Assembly: GCA_016291495.1 (NCBI GenBank)
Contig: JAEEXI010000001.1
Location: 1 to 64,000 of the forward strand
Reading direction: 5' to 3'
Length of the DNA stretch: 64,000 bases
Origin: Prevotella sp.
GTDB taxonomy: Bacteria; Bacteroidota; Bacteroidia; Bacteroidales; Bacteroidaceae
The notes under the pieces were generated by a model that did no database searches, was not told the DNA's origin, and saw nothing but the letters and a program-made list of their open reading frames with translations. Below, one piece after another: positions 50,284 through 61,200 of the stretch. The first letter of the stretch is position 1. Every line of letters begins with the position of its first letter. The position numbers and the translations under genes were made by a program.

Positions 50284-52206
50284 ATGATTTCCGTAGAAGG
50301 ACTAAGTGTAGAATTCAGTGCTAAACCGTTGTTCACCAAGGCAAGTTTCGTGGTGAACGACCATGACCGTATTGCCTTGGTGGGTAAGAATGGGGCAGGG
50401 AAGTCTACCTTATTGAAAATATTGTGTGGTTTGCAGCAGCCGACCAGTGGCGTGGTGAGTATTCCCAACGATACAACAATCGGTTATCTGCCACAGGTGA
50501 TGAAACTTCAAGATGATACTAGTGTACGGGAAGAGACACAGAAGGCTTTCTCGCATATGCGTGAGATGAAAGAGTCTATCGACCGCATGAATCAAGAACT
50601 GGCAGAGCGTACAGATTATGAGAGTGCAGACTATCTTGCATTGGTAGAACACTTTACCCAGGAACATGAGCGCTATATGATGATGGGGGCTGAAAACTAT
50701 GAGGCGGAAATTGAGCGGACATTAATGGGACTGGGTTTTGTCCGTACGGATTTTGAACGCCCTACCAGTGAGTTTTCTGGTGGATGGCGTATGCGTATTG
50801 AACTGGCGAAGATCCTTTTACAGAAACCTGATGTGTTATTGCTCGACGAGCCTACCAATCATCTGGATATTGAATCGATACAGTGGTTGGAACAGTTTTT
50901 GGCACAGAGCGCCAAGGCTGTCGTACTGGTCAGTCACGACCGTGCGTTCATCAATAATGTGTCGAATAGGACATTAGAGATATCCTGTGGACAGGTGATA
51001 GACTATAAGGTGAAGTATAACGAATATGTCATCCTTCGTAAGGAACGTCGCGAACAGCAGTTGCGAGCCTATGAGAACCAACAGAAGGAAGTCGCTGACA
51101 TGAAGGACTTCATCGAACGCTTCCGCTATAAGGCTACAAAGGCGGTGCAGGTGCAGCAGAAAATCAAGCAGTTGGAGAAAATCATACCCATTGAAGTCGA
51201 TGAGGTGGATAATGCTGCCATGCACTTGAAATTTCCGCCCTGTCTGCGTAGTGGAGACTATCCGGTTATCTGTGAGGAGGTAGGGAAAAAATACGGTGAA
51301 CATACGGTGTTTTCTCGGGTGAATATGACTATCAAACGAGGTGAGAAGGTCGCTTTCGTAGGTAAGAACGGAGAAGGTAAATCCACCCTTGTGAAATGTA
51401 TCATGGGAGAGATCCCCTATGATGGAAACTTGAAGATTGGACATAATGTTCAGATTGGCTATTTTGCTCAAAACCAGGCACAGCTGTTGGATGAGTCACT
51501 GACAGTATTCCAGACAATTGATCATGTGGCAAAAGGAGAGATTCGACAGAGGATCAATGATATATTAGGTGCTTTCATGTTTGGCGGGGAGGCTTCCGAT
51601 AAGAAAGTGAAAGTGCTTAGTGGTGGCGAACGTAGCCGTCTTGCCATGATACGTCTGTTATTAGAGCCCGTTAACCTGTTGATTCTTGATGAGCCAACCA
51701 ACCATCTTGACATGCCATCGAAAGATGTGTTGAAAGAAGCCATCAAGGCTTTTGATGGTACGGCCATCATTGTCAGTCACGACCGTGAATTCTTAGATGG
51801 CCTGGTTACGAAGGTTTATGAGTTCGGAGGCGGTAGAGTACGAGAGCATTTGGGAGGTATCTATGACTTTCTGCAGTCGAAACAAATCAGTGAACTGTCT
51901 GAACTTCAGAGTATGCCGGTTTCTCGGACATCTCAAAGTCCTCAGCCCTCCCAGGGTAATAACAACTATGTTGAACACAAGGAACAACAGAAGAAACTTC
52001 GTAAGGCAGAACGCGCTGTGGAAGAATCGGAACGCAAAATCAGTGACATGGAACGTCGCCTGAAAGAACTCGACCAGTTGTTGATGGATCCTGTTAATGC
52101 CTCTAATATGGAATTCGTCACGGAATACACTACAGTCAAGAAAGCCCTTGATGAGGAAGTGGAACGATGGGAGAAACTATCGGAAGAATTAGAACAACTA
52201 ACATAA
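50284..52206 (+). CDS. ABC-F family ATPase
   Basis: The 640-aa soluble protein has two ABC domains and no membrane segment. Domain 1 has LVGKNGAGKST, the signature SGGWRMR and LLLDEPTNHLDIES; domain 2 has FVGKNGEGKST, LSGGERSRL and LILDEPTNHLDMPS. The basic P-site linker between them (about 240-310: AYENQQKEVADMKDFIERF, YKATKAVQVQQK) and a C-terminal coiled coil (about 565-640) fit the Uup/EttA/YdiF group of ribosome-binding translation factors. The length of the linker does not by itself show antibiotic resistance. Confidence 0.93.
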   Translation: MISVEGLSVEFSAKPLFTKASFVVNDHDRIALVGKNGAGKSTLLKILCGLQQPTSGVVSIPNDTTIGYLPQVMKLQDDTSVREETQKAFSHMREMKESIDRMNQELAERTDYESADYLALVEHFTQEHERYMMMGAENYEAEIERTLMGLGFVRTDFERPTSEFSGGWRMRIELAKILLQKPDVLLLDEPTNHLDIESIQWLEQFLAQSAKAVVLVSHDRAFINNVSNRTLEISCGQVIDYKVKYNEYVILRKERREQQLRAYENQQKEVADMKDFIERFRYKATKAVQVQQKIKQLEKIIPIEVDEVDNAAMHLKFPPCLRSGDYPVICEEVGKKYGEHTVFSRVNMTIKRGEKVAFVGKNGEGKSTLVKCIMGEIPYDGNLKIGHNVQIGYFAQNQAQLLDESLTVFQTIDHVAKGEIRQRINDILGAFMFGGEASDKKVKVLSGGERSRLAMIRLLLEPVNLLILDEPTNHLDMPSKDVLKEAIKAFDGTAIIVSHDREFLDGLVTKVYEFGGGRVREHLGGIYDFLQSKQISELSELQSMPVSRTSQSPQPSQGNNNYVEHKEQQKKLRKAERAVEESERKISDMERRLKELDQLLMDPVNASNMEFVTEYTTVKKALDEEVERWEKLSEELEQLT

Positions 52207-52215
52207 ATAAGAACA

Positions 52216-54255
52216 ATGAAAATTAAAGGAGTATTCATGATGATGGTATTATCATCTATGTCTGTTGCGTCTATGGCGCAATCGACGCTGAAGTCGGGAA
52301 TCGACTTGACAGACCTCAATCAACAGGTAAAGCCTGGAGATGATTTCTATGAATATGCCTGTGGTGGATGGATGAGAAAGAATCCGCTGCCAGCCGCCTA
52401 TTCGCGCTATGGTAGTTTTGACCGCTTGGCAGAAGATAACAATAAGCGTATTAATGGGATTCTGAAGGAATTGCAGGAGAACACTTATCCGCAGGGTAGT
52501 GTGGAGCAAAAATTGAGCGACCTGTATAAACTTGCTATGGACTCGGCTCGTCGGGAAAGTGACGGACTGGCTCCTGTGATGGGATTGATTGGGAAGATGG
52601 AGAAAGCGAAGACTGTTGCCCAGCTTTTTGACATCCAGTTGGAAATGATGCCTTATGGTGATATGGAGTTTTTCCATGCCTATATGGGTGCAGACGAGAA
52701 GAACGCCACGCAGAATATCCTGAGTATCAGTCAAGGAGGATTGACACTGGGACAGAAAGACTATTATCTGGAGACTGATGAGGCTACTACAAAGATTCGT
52801 GAGAGTTATAAGGCACACATCGTCCGTATGTTCCAACTTTTTGGCTTTAAAAAGGTTGCTGCCGAGAAGAAGATGAAAAATATCTTCAAGGTGGAACTCG
52901 CGTTGGCAAAAGTGTCTAAGTCGCGTACAGAACTGCGTGATCCCATTGCTAACTATAATAAAATGACACTTCAGGAATTTGATGTCAAATATCCTCATTT
53001 CCAGTTGGAGAAGCAAATGAATGCAAAGGGTATCGCCAGTCAGTATATTCAGGAGATGATCGTCGGACAGCCAGACTTCATGGCAGGTGCCGACCGGTTG
53101 TTTGCGACAATCACTCCTGCAGAGTACCGAGACTATATGGAATGGGGAATTATCACTTCTTCAGCTGCTTATCTGAATGATGAGGCGCGTGCAGCAAATT
53201 TTGATTTCTTCGGTAAGGTAATATCTGGAAGAAAAGAGGATCATCCTCTATGGCGACGCGCTACGAATCAGGTACAAGGTGTGATGGGTGAGGCCCTGGG
53301 TAAGATCTATGTGGAGAAATACTTCCCGGCTTCTTCCAAGGAACGTATGAAGACCTTGGTAGAAAACCTTCGTATTGCCCTTGGCGAGCGTATTGCAGCT
53401 CAGGAATGGATGAACGATTCCACAAAGGTGAATGCCTTGTTGAAATTGAATACTTTCTATGTGAAGATTGGTTATCCGGACAGGTGGACTGATATGTCAG
53501 ACTTGAAAATTGACATGAAAAAATCTTACTATGAGAATATGCAGGAGTGTAGTCGGTTCTGGACCAAATGGCGTATCGAACATACTGCTGGAAAACCTGT
53601 CGATCGTGATGATTGGCATATGACTCCTCAGACGGTTAATGCCTATTATAATCCGACAACCAATGAAATATGCTTCCCTGCAGGAATACTGCAAGTTCCT
53701 TTCTTTGATCCCAATGCTGACGATGCCTTTAACTATGGTGCTATTGGCGTGGTTATCGGACATGAGATGACCCATGGATTTGACGATCAGGGCCGTCGTT
53801 TTGACAAGGATGGAAATATGCATGACTGGTGGACGGAATCTGATGGAAAAAACTTTACAGAACGTACAGATAAATATGCCGATTTCTTCTCAAAGATCAA
53901 AGTACTACCAGACTTGAATGCAAACGGTCGCTTGACATTGGGTGAGAATCTTGCTGATCATGGAGGCCTGCAGGTGGCATATACCGCTTACAAGAACGCT
54001 ACCAAATTCCATCCATTGCCTGTCATCGATGGTCTGACGGCTGATCAGCGTTTCTTCTTGGCATACGCTGGGGTTTGGGCTGGTAATATTACGGAGGCGG
54101 AGATGCGTAATCGCACTAAGAGTGACCCCCATTCATTGGGTCGTTGGCGTGTTAACGGAGCTTTGCCTCATGTCGATATGTGGTATGATGCATTTGGTAT
54201 TAAGGAAGGCGATAAGATGTTTATTCCTAAGGAAAATCGTCTGTCGTTATGGTAA
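52216..54255 (+). CDS. pepO: M13-family zinc metallopeptidase (PepO-like)
   Basis: The 679-aa protein has a signal peptide (MKIKGVFMMMVLSSMSVASM A-Q) and the full neprilysin layout: KPGDDFYEYACGGWM at the start, NAYYNPTTNEICFPAGILQ, the zinc site HEMTH at 516-520 and GENLADHGG near 576-584 with the third zinc ligand Glu. It cuts oligopeptides in the periplasm or outside. It starts 9 nt after the ABC-F gene. A terminator follows at 54280. Confidence 0.93.
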   Translation: MKIKGVFMMMVLSSMSVASMAQSTLKSGIDLTDLNQQVKPGDDFYEYACGGWMRKNPLPAAYSRYGSFDRLAEDNNKRINGILKELQENTYPQGSVEQKLSDLYKLAMDSARRESDGLAPVMGLIGKMEKAKTVAQLFDIQLEMMPYGDMEFFHAYMGADEKNATQNILSISQGGLTLGQKDYYLETDEATTKIRESYKAHIVRMFQLFGFKKVAAEKKMKNIFKVELALAKVSKSRTELRDPIANYNKMTLQEFDVKYPHFQLEKQMNAKGIASQYIQEMIVGQPDFMAGADRLFATITPAEYRDYMEWGIITSSAAYLNDEARAANFDFFGKVISGRKEDHPLWRRATNQVQGVMGEALGKIYVEKYFPASSKERMKTLVENLRIALGERIAAQEWMNDSTKVNALLKLNTFYVKIGYPDRWTDMSDLKIDMKKSYYENMQECSRFWTKWRIEHTAGKPVDRDDWHMTPQTVNAYYNPTTNEICFPAGILQVPFFDPNADDAFNYGAIGVVIGHEMTHGFDDQGRRFDKDGNMHDWWTESDGKNFTERTDKYADFFSKIKVLPDLNANGRLTLGENLADHGGLQVAYTAYKNATKFHPLPVIDGLTADQRFFLAYAGVWAGNITEAEMRNRTKSDPHSLGRWRVNGALPHVDMWYDAFGIKEGDKMFIPKENRLSLW

Positions 54256-54279
54256 AAAGGCGAAAAACAGCGAAAAAAT

Positions 54280-54312
54280 GCCGTCGTAAATAAAATTTAC
54301 GGCGGTTTTTTG
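54280..54312 (+). terminator. Terminator after the M13 peptidase gene
   Basis: CCGTCGTAAAT AAA ATTTACGGCGG forms an 11-bp stem with one G-U pair, followed by TTTTTTG. Confidence 0.88.
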
Positions 54313-54341
54313 TTTGATTAAAAATATTTTGTTTATCTTTG
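54313..54341 (+). promoter_or_regulatory. Promoter of the zinc-ribbon/kinase/AAA operon
   Basis: TTTG at 54313-54316 and TATCTTTG at 54334-54341 (17 nt apart) lie 26 nt before the first ATG of the operon. Confidence 0.65.
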
Positions 54342-54367
54342 CAACTAACTTAGCACTATCCTAAAAA

Positions 54368-55318
54368 ATGACAAGTGATAATACTGTAAATACTGAGAGA
54401 ACACAGAGGACCTTACGTCCTCAACAATTTGTTCGTGAGAAAGAGCTTATACGCGAGGAAGAAGTACGACAGCCCGAAATGCAACAACTGCAGCAACAAC
54501 AGCAGGCTGGCGGAAAAGTGTGTCCTTTTTGTGGGGCTGTTAATGATCCTGAGGCCATGTTCTGTGCCCAGTGCGGTCAACCCATTAGCAAGGCGACCTG
54601 TCCCTATTGCTCTTCAGAAATAGATCCTGATGCCGATTTTTGTGAGGTTTGTCATCATTATATCCGTAAAGATGTCTGTTCCTATTGTGGAGCGAAACTG
54701 ACGGGTAATGAGGCATATTGTCCGGAATGCGGAAGTCCTCGTGGCGGATTAGTATGTCCTACTTGTCATGCAATGAACGATTTCGCCTTTTGCAAGCAAT
54801 GTGGAACGGCTTTGACGGCAGAGGCCAAGGAGTTGGTGAAGGAACTTCAGAAGAATCCGGATTACAAGGAACTTTTGGATGTTGTTCAGGAATATTCCCG
54901 ACTGGAGGGTTCTTTGCCTTATAACTCCGAACGTGACATCGTCCGTGAGCAGATGAACATGAAATTGCGTGAACGTATGTTATCGTTATTGGCAAAGGAT
55001 GCTGGCGTTGAGAATCCTGTTATTCCTAAAGTCGAGACTAAGCGTATGACAAAGGAAGAACTGGAAGAGCAGAAGACGGAGAAGATCAAACAGTTGTCTG
55101 CCATCCTTGATAAGTTGGCAGTGCCTCCGACATCTTCACCAGTGCAAGCCCGCAACTATGCTATGGCAAGTAAACCGATGGGTGTGCGTCTTGCTTGGGT
55201 ATGCAATTATAAACATGCACTTCACAGTAGTCCCTGCGGTTGTGCAAAGCCTCACCTCGGCGGTAAATGGGTGGTGTTAGGAAAGAATAGTACAGCAGAA
55301 ATTAAAGACGACAAATAA
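54368..55318 (+). CDS. Multi-zinc-ribbon protein
   Basis: The 316-aa protein carries four consecutive four-Cys clusters: Cys52/55/66/69, 78/81/92/95, 104/107/118/121 and 130/133/142/145, with knuckles such as CPFCG, CAQCG, CPYC and CSYCG. The N-terminal 50 residues are Gln/Glu-rich; a helical part follows (about 150-245), and the C-terminus ends with a Cys/His-containing segment (CNYKHALHSSPCGCAKPHLG). There is no signal peptide. Its stop codon touches the next ATG, and two later proteins of the operon also have zinc ribbons, so it is probably a scaffold or adaptor. The exact function is unknown. Confidence 0.75.
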   Translation: MTSDNTVNTERTQRTLRPQQFVREKELIREEEVRQPEMQQLQQQQQAGGKVCPFCGAVNDPEAMFCAQCGQPISKATCPYCSSEIDPDADFCEVCHHYIRKDVCSYCGAKLTGNEAYCPECGSPRGGLVCPTCHAMNDFAFCKQCGTALTAEAKELVKELQKNPDYKELLDVVQEYSRLEGSLPYNSERDIVREQMNMKLRERMLSLLAKDAGVENPVIPKVETKRMTKEELEEQKTEKIKQLSAILDKLAVPPTSSPVQARNYAMASKPMGVRLAWVCNYKHALHSSPCGCAKPHLGGKWVVLGKNSTAEIKDDK

Positions 55319-58267
55319 ATGGATCAAACCATAAAGACTGTAAGGAACAATAGTTCGACCATTAGAGTGACTCCTCAAGGCGGTGCTTCGGGCGATAAGA
55401 CATTCCGTCCGGGAACCGCACAGCCTACCAAGTCGGATCCCACTAATGATTTTCTGATAAAAGGAAAAGTATACCATTGTATTAAGTGCCTCAGCGATAA
55501 TTCCGGTGAGGCGCAGGTGTTTTTGGTGGAATGCGACCGGAAACAGATGGTGTTGAAAATCTATTATCCCAATTTCTCTATTAAGAAGACATTGTTGCGT
55601 ATCATCCAAAGTTTTGGTATGGAAACGATAGTCAAGCTATTCGACTATGGTAAGACATACGTAGACGGAAAGAGTCGTGACTATGAGTTAATGGAGTATT
55701 TGCGGGGTGGTACGCTTAAGGAGTATGATCTGGATGGCGACTTCAACCAGTTCCGCCGTATTACATTGCAGGCTGCTGCGGCTCTTGCCTATTGCCACAA
55801 CAGCAATATCATCCATAAAGATATCAAGCCAGCCAATTTCTTCTTTCGTGATGAGAAGCATCAGGAGATTGTGCTTGGCGACTTTGGTATTTCCAGTGTC
55901 TTGGAAAATGACGAGCGTGTTCATAGGACGACCCAGGCTCGTACCCCGGTATTTGCAGCTCCAGAGATGTATAACGACGTGATTGACGGTGAGGTTGAGA
56001 TTACTCCGTCAGTTGATTTCTACTCATTAGGTATTACATTGATGACACTCTGGCTGGGTGAGAATCCGTTGAGTCAGAACGAGCGTGTCATGATGCGTAA
56101 GAAAAATGAGGGACGTCTTCCCCGTATCAATGAGTTGCCGGATCGTGTCAAGATGCTGATTCAGGGACTGACGGCTGTCAATCCCCAGAACCGTTGGAAA
56201 TATGAACAGGTAGAGCGCTGGTTCCTAGGCGAGGATGTCGAGGTTGATATCTCGTCGCCCATTTTGAAGTATCGCAGTTTTATTGTCGATCCTGAGAAGA
56301 ACTTGGTTGCTGACAATGTTCATGAACTGATACCCCTGTTGCTTGACAATGAGCGTTTGGCTATCAGTTATCTGTATAATGGTAGAATTGCCGGTTGGTT
56401 GGAACAATGTGGAAATGTGAAGCTCAGTTCCGCAGTCAAGGATATCGTCGTTAACCGTTATCCCGTAGACCAACATGCGGGACTGATGGCTGCCGTGTAT
56501 GTGATGGAGCCTACTTATCCATACAAGGATCTTCACGGAAACAATTGCGACGATCTGCACAGTGTGGGAATCTCGCTTCTCAGTTATCAGGAAGAATATG
56601 CGATAGCCCTGAGAAATCCTAACGATACCCTTTATTTGTATCTGGAATCACATTCCAAGGCAAATATTAACAGGATACGCGGCTATTTCTCAGAAAAGAA
56701 CTTCGATAGTCGTATTGCTATTCTGCGTATGGCGTATGAGATAGACAAGGAAATCCCCTTCTTGCCTCAATATGCTTCTTCTACCTTAAATGAGATTATC
56801 CATGCCTTTGGATATGAGGAATGTTCTGATGACGCATGGCTCTCATTAAGCGACGGCAGGTTGTTGTCATGGATGTATAGCCATGAAGACAGAATGGCCT
56901 GTGAGTCTTTGCGTATCATGACGCAGGGGCAAAAGCCGTCTCGTTCTTTGGGATATAAGGTATTGTATAACTTAGACCGTGATGCCGCCTTTGATTTGCG
57001 TGATGCTGATACGCCCTATCGTGTGGGCGTGTTGCTGGCTCAGCAGATGAAGGAATGGCAACATCTTCCAGAGAAAGAGTTTAATCAGTGTATCACGGAA
57101 TTCTCAGATCCCAATGGTCGCTTTGCTTACTTTGCCCAGTTACACGGATGGGTAGAGCAGTTGAACCAGGCACGTGCTTGTTTCGATATGAAAAGTGAGG
57201 AGAATACAGAGCGTCTGGGTGCTTATGATTTACGGACAGCCGCCTACCGTTTCTGTCGTATTCTCGGTGCCCGTCCGACCTATCTGTTGGACGATGGCAT
57301 GGAATTAGTCGAGGGATTGACTGTCGATAAGATCGGTCATCAAGAGGAAATGGTTAAGGAGATGAAGCGTGGTGCCCTGAGTCAGTGGCTGTCAGTCTTC
57401 TACCATGAAGACCCAGACAAGGACTTCAGTGAACAGTATTCTTATGAGCATTGTTTGGAGAACTGGATACTGAAACTGGGTGAGATAGATCCTAACCAGT
57501 CGCATTTTAAACGTTTCGGTACTGCCAAGCAAGAGACTGCGGAGAAATATGCAGAAGTACGGAAGATGTACTATCGGGCGAAAAGCAAGGAGAAAAACTG
57601 GCGAATCGTCTTCTATTCACTATGTGGTGTATGGGCATTGTTCCTGTTGCTCTTCGGCATTAGTGGTCGTGAATACCTGCTTGAGCATGCTGGTTTGTCA
57701 ATTGTCTTGCCACTCGGAGGTATGTCTGCAATAATAATAGGTACACGTGCCTTCTTTAAAGGTTATGGGTTTGTTTTCTCATGTCTGTGGGGACTGTTGG
57801 GAGTCTTGTCATCTTATATCCCTGTCATCATCTTGCGATATGTCAACGGATCGTCTCCCAGTATGTTTATTCCGACAGTTCTCATCCTTACGGCAATATA
57901 TGTGGCCATTTGTCATTTCACTGATTTCCGTTCTGATACTAATAGTGAGAACCTGTTGGAATCAGGACTGGTTGATGATGATATCAAGTCAACTTTGATA
58001 GAGCCATTATATTATACATTTAAAGAAAAGAAATTCAAGTTTAAGGGTTCCAATTTTGGCATACTTGATGATGTGACCAATCAGGTTCGCTCATTAAGTG
58101 GAGAATCTGTCCTGCATTACATCCTGTGGTCAGCATTGGTAGGAATCTTATTACTGGAAATGATTATATTCAGCCCAAAGTTGTTGAATGTGGGTAATCC
58201 CAATACGAACGACTGGAGATTAAATCCGTCGGCAGTAGTCAAACAAATACAAAAGGACGTAGAATAG
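55319..58267 (+). CDS. Membrane Ser/Thr protein kinase
   Basis: The 982-aa protein has a eukaryote-like kinase domain at about 45-310: KMVLKIYYPNF-type lysine strand (QMVLKIYYPN), HKDIKPANFFF catalytic loop near 164-174, GDFGISS near 186-192, PVFAAPEMYND and a late VNPQNRWKYEQVERW. A long helical region follows (about 330-750). Five membrane segments lie at about 761-785, 790-812, 818-842, 848-868 and 930-952. The nucleotide-binding glycine loop (LSDNSGEAQVFLVE) is less canonical than usual. The catalytic Asp, DFG Asp and Lys are present, so it should be active. It sits in one operon with FHA and PP2C genes, which fits a reversible phosphorylation circuit. Confidence 0.88.
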   Translation: MDQTIKTVRNNSSTIRVTPQGGASGDKTFRPGTAQPTKSDPTNDFLIKGKVYHCIKCLSDNSGEAQVFLVECDRKQMVLKIYYPNFSIKKTLLRIIQSFGMETIVKLFDYGKTYVDGKSRDYELMEYLRGGTLKEYDLDGDFNQFRRITLQAAAALAYCHNSNIIHKDIKPANFFFRDEKHQEIVLGDFGISSVLENDERVHRTTQARTPVFAAPEMYNDVIDGEVEITPSVDFYSLGITLMTLWLGENPLSQNERVMMRKKNEGRLPRINELPDRVKMLIQGLTAVNPQNRWKYEQVERWFLGEDVEVDISSPILKYRSFIVDPEKNLVADNVHELIPLLLDNERLAISYLYNGRIAGWLEQCGNVKLSSAVKDIVVNRYPVDQHAGLMAAVYVMEPTYPYKDLHGNNCDDLHSVGISLLSYQEEYAIALRNPNDTLYLYLESHSKANINRIRGYFSEKNFDSRIAILRMAYEIDKEIPFLPQYASSTLNEIIHAFGYEECSDDAWLSLSDGRLLSWMYSHEDRMACESLRIMTQGQKPSRSLGYKVLYNLDRDAAFDLRDADTPYRVGVLLAQQMKEWQHLPEKEFNQCITEFSDPNGRFAYFAQLHGWVEQLNQARACFDMKSEENTERLGAYDLRTAAYRFCRILGARPTYLLDDGMELVEGLTVDKIGHQEEMVKEMKRGALSQWLSVFYHEDPDKDFSEQYSYEHCLENWILKLGEIDPNQSHFKRFGTAKQETAEKYAEVRKMYYRAKSKEKNWRIVFYSLCGVWALFLLLFGISGREYLLEHAGLSIVLPLGGMSAIIIGTRAFFKGYGFVFSCLWGLLGVLSSYIPVIILRYVNGSSPSMFIPTVLILTAIYVAICHFTDFRSDTNSENLLESGLVDDDIKSTLIEPLYYTFKEKKFKFKGSNFGILDDVTNQVRSLSGESVLHYILWSALVGILLLEMIIFSPKLLNVGNPNTNDWRLNPSAVVKQIQKDVE

Positions 58268-58268
58268 T

Positions 58269-61200
58269 ATGGTATGTGAGCATTGTCATAAAGAAAACCG
58301 TTCGATAGCGAAGTTCTGTAAGTGGTGTGGAAAACCACTTATCTCACAGAATGTGCTCGACCAGTTGGTAGGCCTTGATGATGTCAAGAAGCAACTCAAG
58401 ACGGTAGTTGATACCTATACCTATTTACATTCGCGCAAAGATGTGATGAAAGTGCGTTTGAGTGTGAATGCGATTATCATAGGTGAGACGGGAACTGGTA
58501 AGACTGCACTTTCTGAAGTTATCAAGGATTATTTTTATCAGCACAAGATTATAGAGAAGCCCAAGTTGACGATGGTTGACGCTGTTGACTATCAGCGTTT
58601 TGTTGATAAGTGGGATGACAATATCCAGAAGGCAAAGGATGGTATCCTTTTCTTCGATAACGTGCAGAAACTATTGCCAGACAGGTACTCTAACCAGGTT
58701 AATCCGCTCGATAAACTGTTTGTCGAGATGGATAAGTGGAATGATAATCCTATTGTGATTATCTCTGGTCTGCCGAAGGGTTTGGATGACTTCTTAGTCA
58801 ATAACCCAGCGGCTCAGAACCGTTTTAAGTATATTTTCCGTCTACCGACTCCTGGATACACCGAACTGTGTGAGGTATGTAAACAGGAATTGCGGACGAA
58901 GTATGGCATAAATGCCTATACACCAGAGGCAGAACGTAAGCTGGAACGTTATTTCCAGTATCAGTTGAAGATTAAGGATGACACCTTTGGCTATCGTCAT
59001 CTGGCGGTAAAGACAGCTGAGGATATCTTCACCTCATTTATCAGTCGTGGTGCTGATGCCACCATGATAGAGGAGGGGGATATTCGTGGTTATGTACCAG
59101 AGGAGCGTACGTTGGATGATATCCTGAGTGATCTCAACCAGTATATTGGAATGGATGCTGTGAAGAAGGCCGTTCGTGAGATAGCCTATAGCGTTCAGAA
59201 CAGTGTGCAACGTGCAGAACGTGGACTCGGTGAACAGCAAAAGGCTGGTATCCATATTGTGCTGACAGGTAATCCCGGTACGGGTAAGACAACGATAGCC
59301 CGTAAACTGGGCGAGATATTGGAGGCGATTGGTTACCTTGACAGCGGTCATGTGGTGGAATGTGATCGTGCGAAGATGGTGAGTCCTTATCAAGGTGAGA
59401 CACCGAAGGTCGTTGATCGTTTGTGTGACAAGGCTATGGGCGGCATCCTCTTCGTCGATGAGGCTTATACCTTAGCACCAGTCAGCCAGGGCGGTGATCG
59501 TGACAACCAAGGTGCTCAGGCACTGGAACAGTTGATGAAGCGCATGGAGGACGATCGTGGTAAGTTTGTGGTCATTGCTGCGGGCTACCGTACAGAGATG
59601 GAGAACCTCTTCCGCATTAATCCGGGTGTGCGCAGTCGTTTCAGCTATTTCCTGAATATCGAAGACTATAATCCTGATGAGTTGTATCAGATTATGCAAG
59701 TCTTTGCAAAGTCAAAGAAGTATATCTTTGCCCCGGAGGCAGAGGAATTAACCCGTAAGATGATTACGGAGTTATATGACTCTCGTGACAAGGACTTTGC
59801 CAACGGACGTACCATGCGTCAGTTGTTTGACAAGATTTGTGCCAAGCAAGCCGAGCGTATGCAGCATGGTGATATCTCCGCTCTGTCGGATGAGGAACTG
59901 ATGACCATCACTACGGAGGATATCCCATACGAGGCACCGAAGGCTGTCGACTATACAGAGTGTCTGCAGAAGCTGAACGGTATGGTTGGTCTTGCTGCTG
60001 TCAAACAGGAGATTTCCAATCTTGCCGCATTCCTTAACCTGCAGATACGTCGTGGTCAGAACAATACTTTCCAAGGCAAGCATTATGTCTTTACAGGTAA
60101 TCCTGGTACAGGTAAGACAACAGTCGCCCGTATCATGGCAGATGTGTTCCGCAGCTTAGGTATTCTTTCTCGAGGTCAGCTGGTAGAGGCGGATAGGAGT
60201 AAGCTGGTTTCCGGTTATTCTGGTCAGACCGCCATCAAGACCAATCAGTTGATTGATTCGGCGATGGGAGGTGTGCTATTCATCGATGAGGCTTATACCC
60301 TGAAGTCGGGAGATAACGACTCCTTTGGCGGTGAGGCTATCGATACCTTGTTGAAACGACTGGAGGACGACCGTGGTAAGTTCATTTGTATCGTTGCCGG
60401 CTATACTGATCAGATGCATGACTTTATCGATTCGAACCCAGGACTGAAGAGTCGTTTCACGCAGACGATACATTTCGACGACTACACACCAGATGAACTG
60501 ACACAGATCTTCGTCAACCTTGCCAAAGGCAAGAACTTCACCGTGGATGACAATACCCGTGAGGCCGTACATCGTCAGTTCGAGCAGTTGTATCTCCGTC
60601 GTGACAAGAATTTCGGAAATGCCCGTGATGCCAGACGTATCTTCGATGCTGCTGTTGAGAAGCAGAGTCAGCGCCTGATGGCAGAGGTGAACAATCCCGA
60701 CTTCAAGGATGAGGATATGTACCGTATTACCGAGGCCGACCTTGCCGTTCCTCAGAGCGAGAAGGTTCGTCCGTTGGACGAGGTACTCAACGAACTCGAC
60801 GAGTTTATCGGTATGCGTTCTGTCAAGAACATGATTCGTCGTCTTGCTGTACAGAGCATGTTCATGAAGCAACGTGCTGCTATGGGTGCCGGTAAGGTAC
60901 AGCAGATGGCTATGAACTTTGTGCTGACAGGTAATCCTGGCACGGGTAAGACCTCAATAGCCCGTAAGATGGGTGAGATTCTGCAGAGTATGGAGATTCT
61001 GCCTACAAGTCGTGTGATTGAGGCCAGTCGTGCGACATTGGTAGGTAAGTATATGGGTGAGACTCCGAAGATAGTCAATAACATCTGTGACAAGGCGATG
61101 GGCGGTATTCTGTTTATAGACGAGGCCTACACCCTTTCCTCCGAGAACGACCAGTATGGTAAGGAGGCTATTGACACCTTGATGAAACGCATGGAGGATG

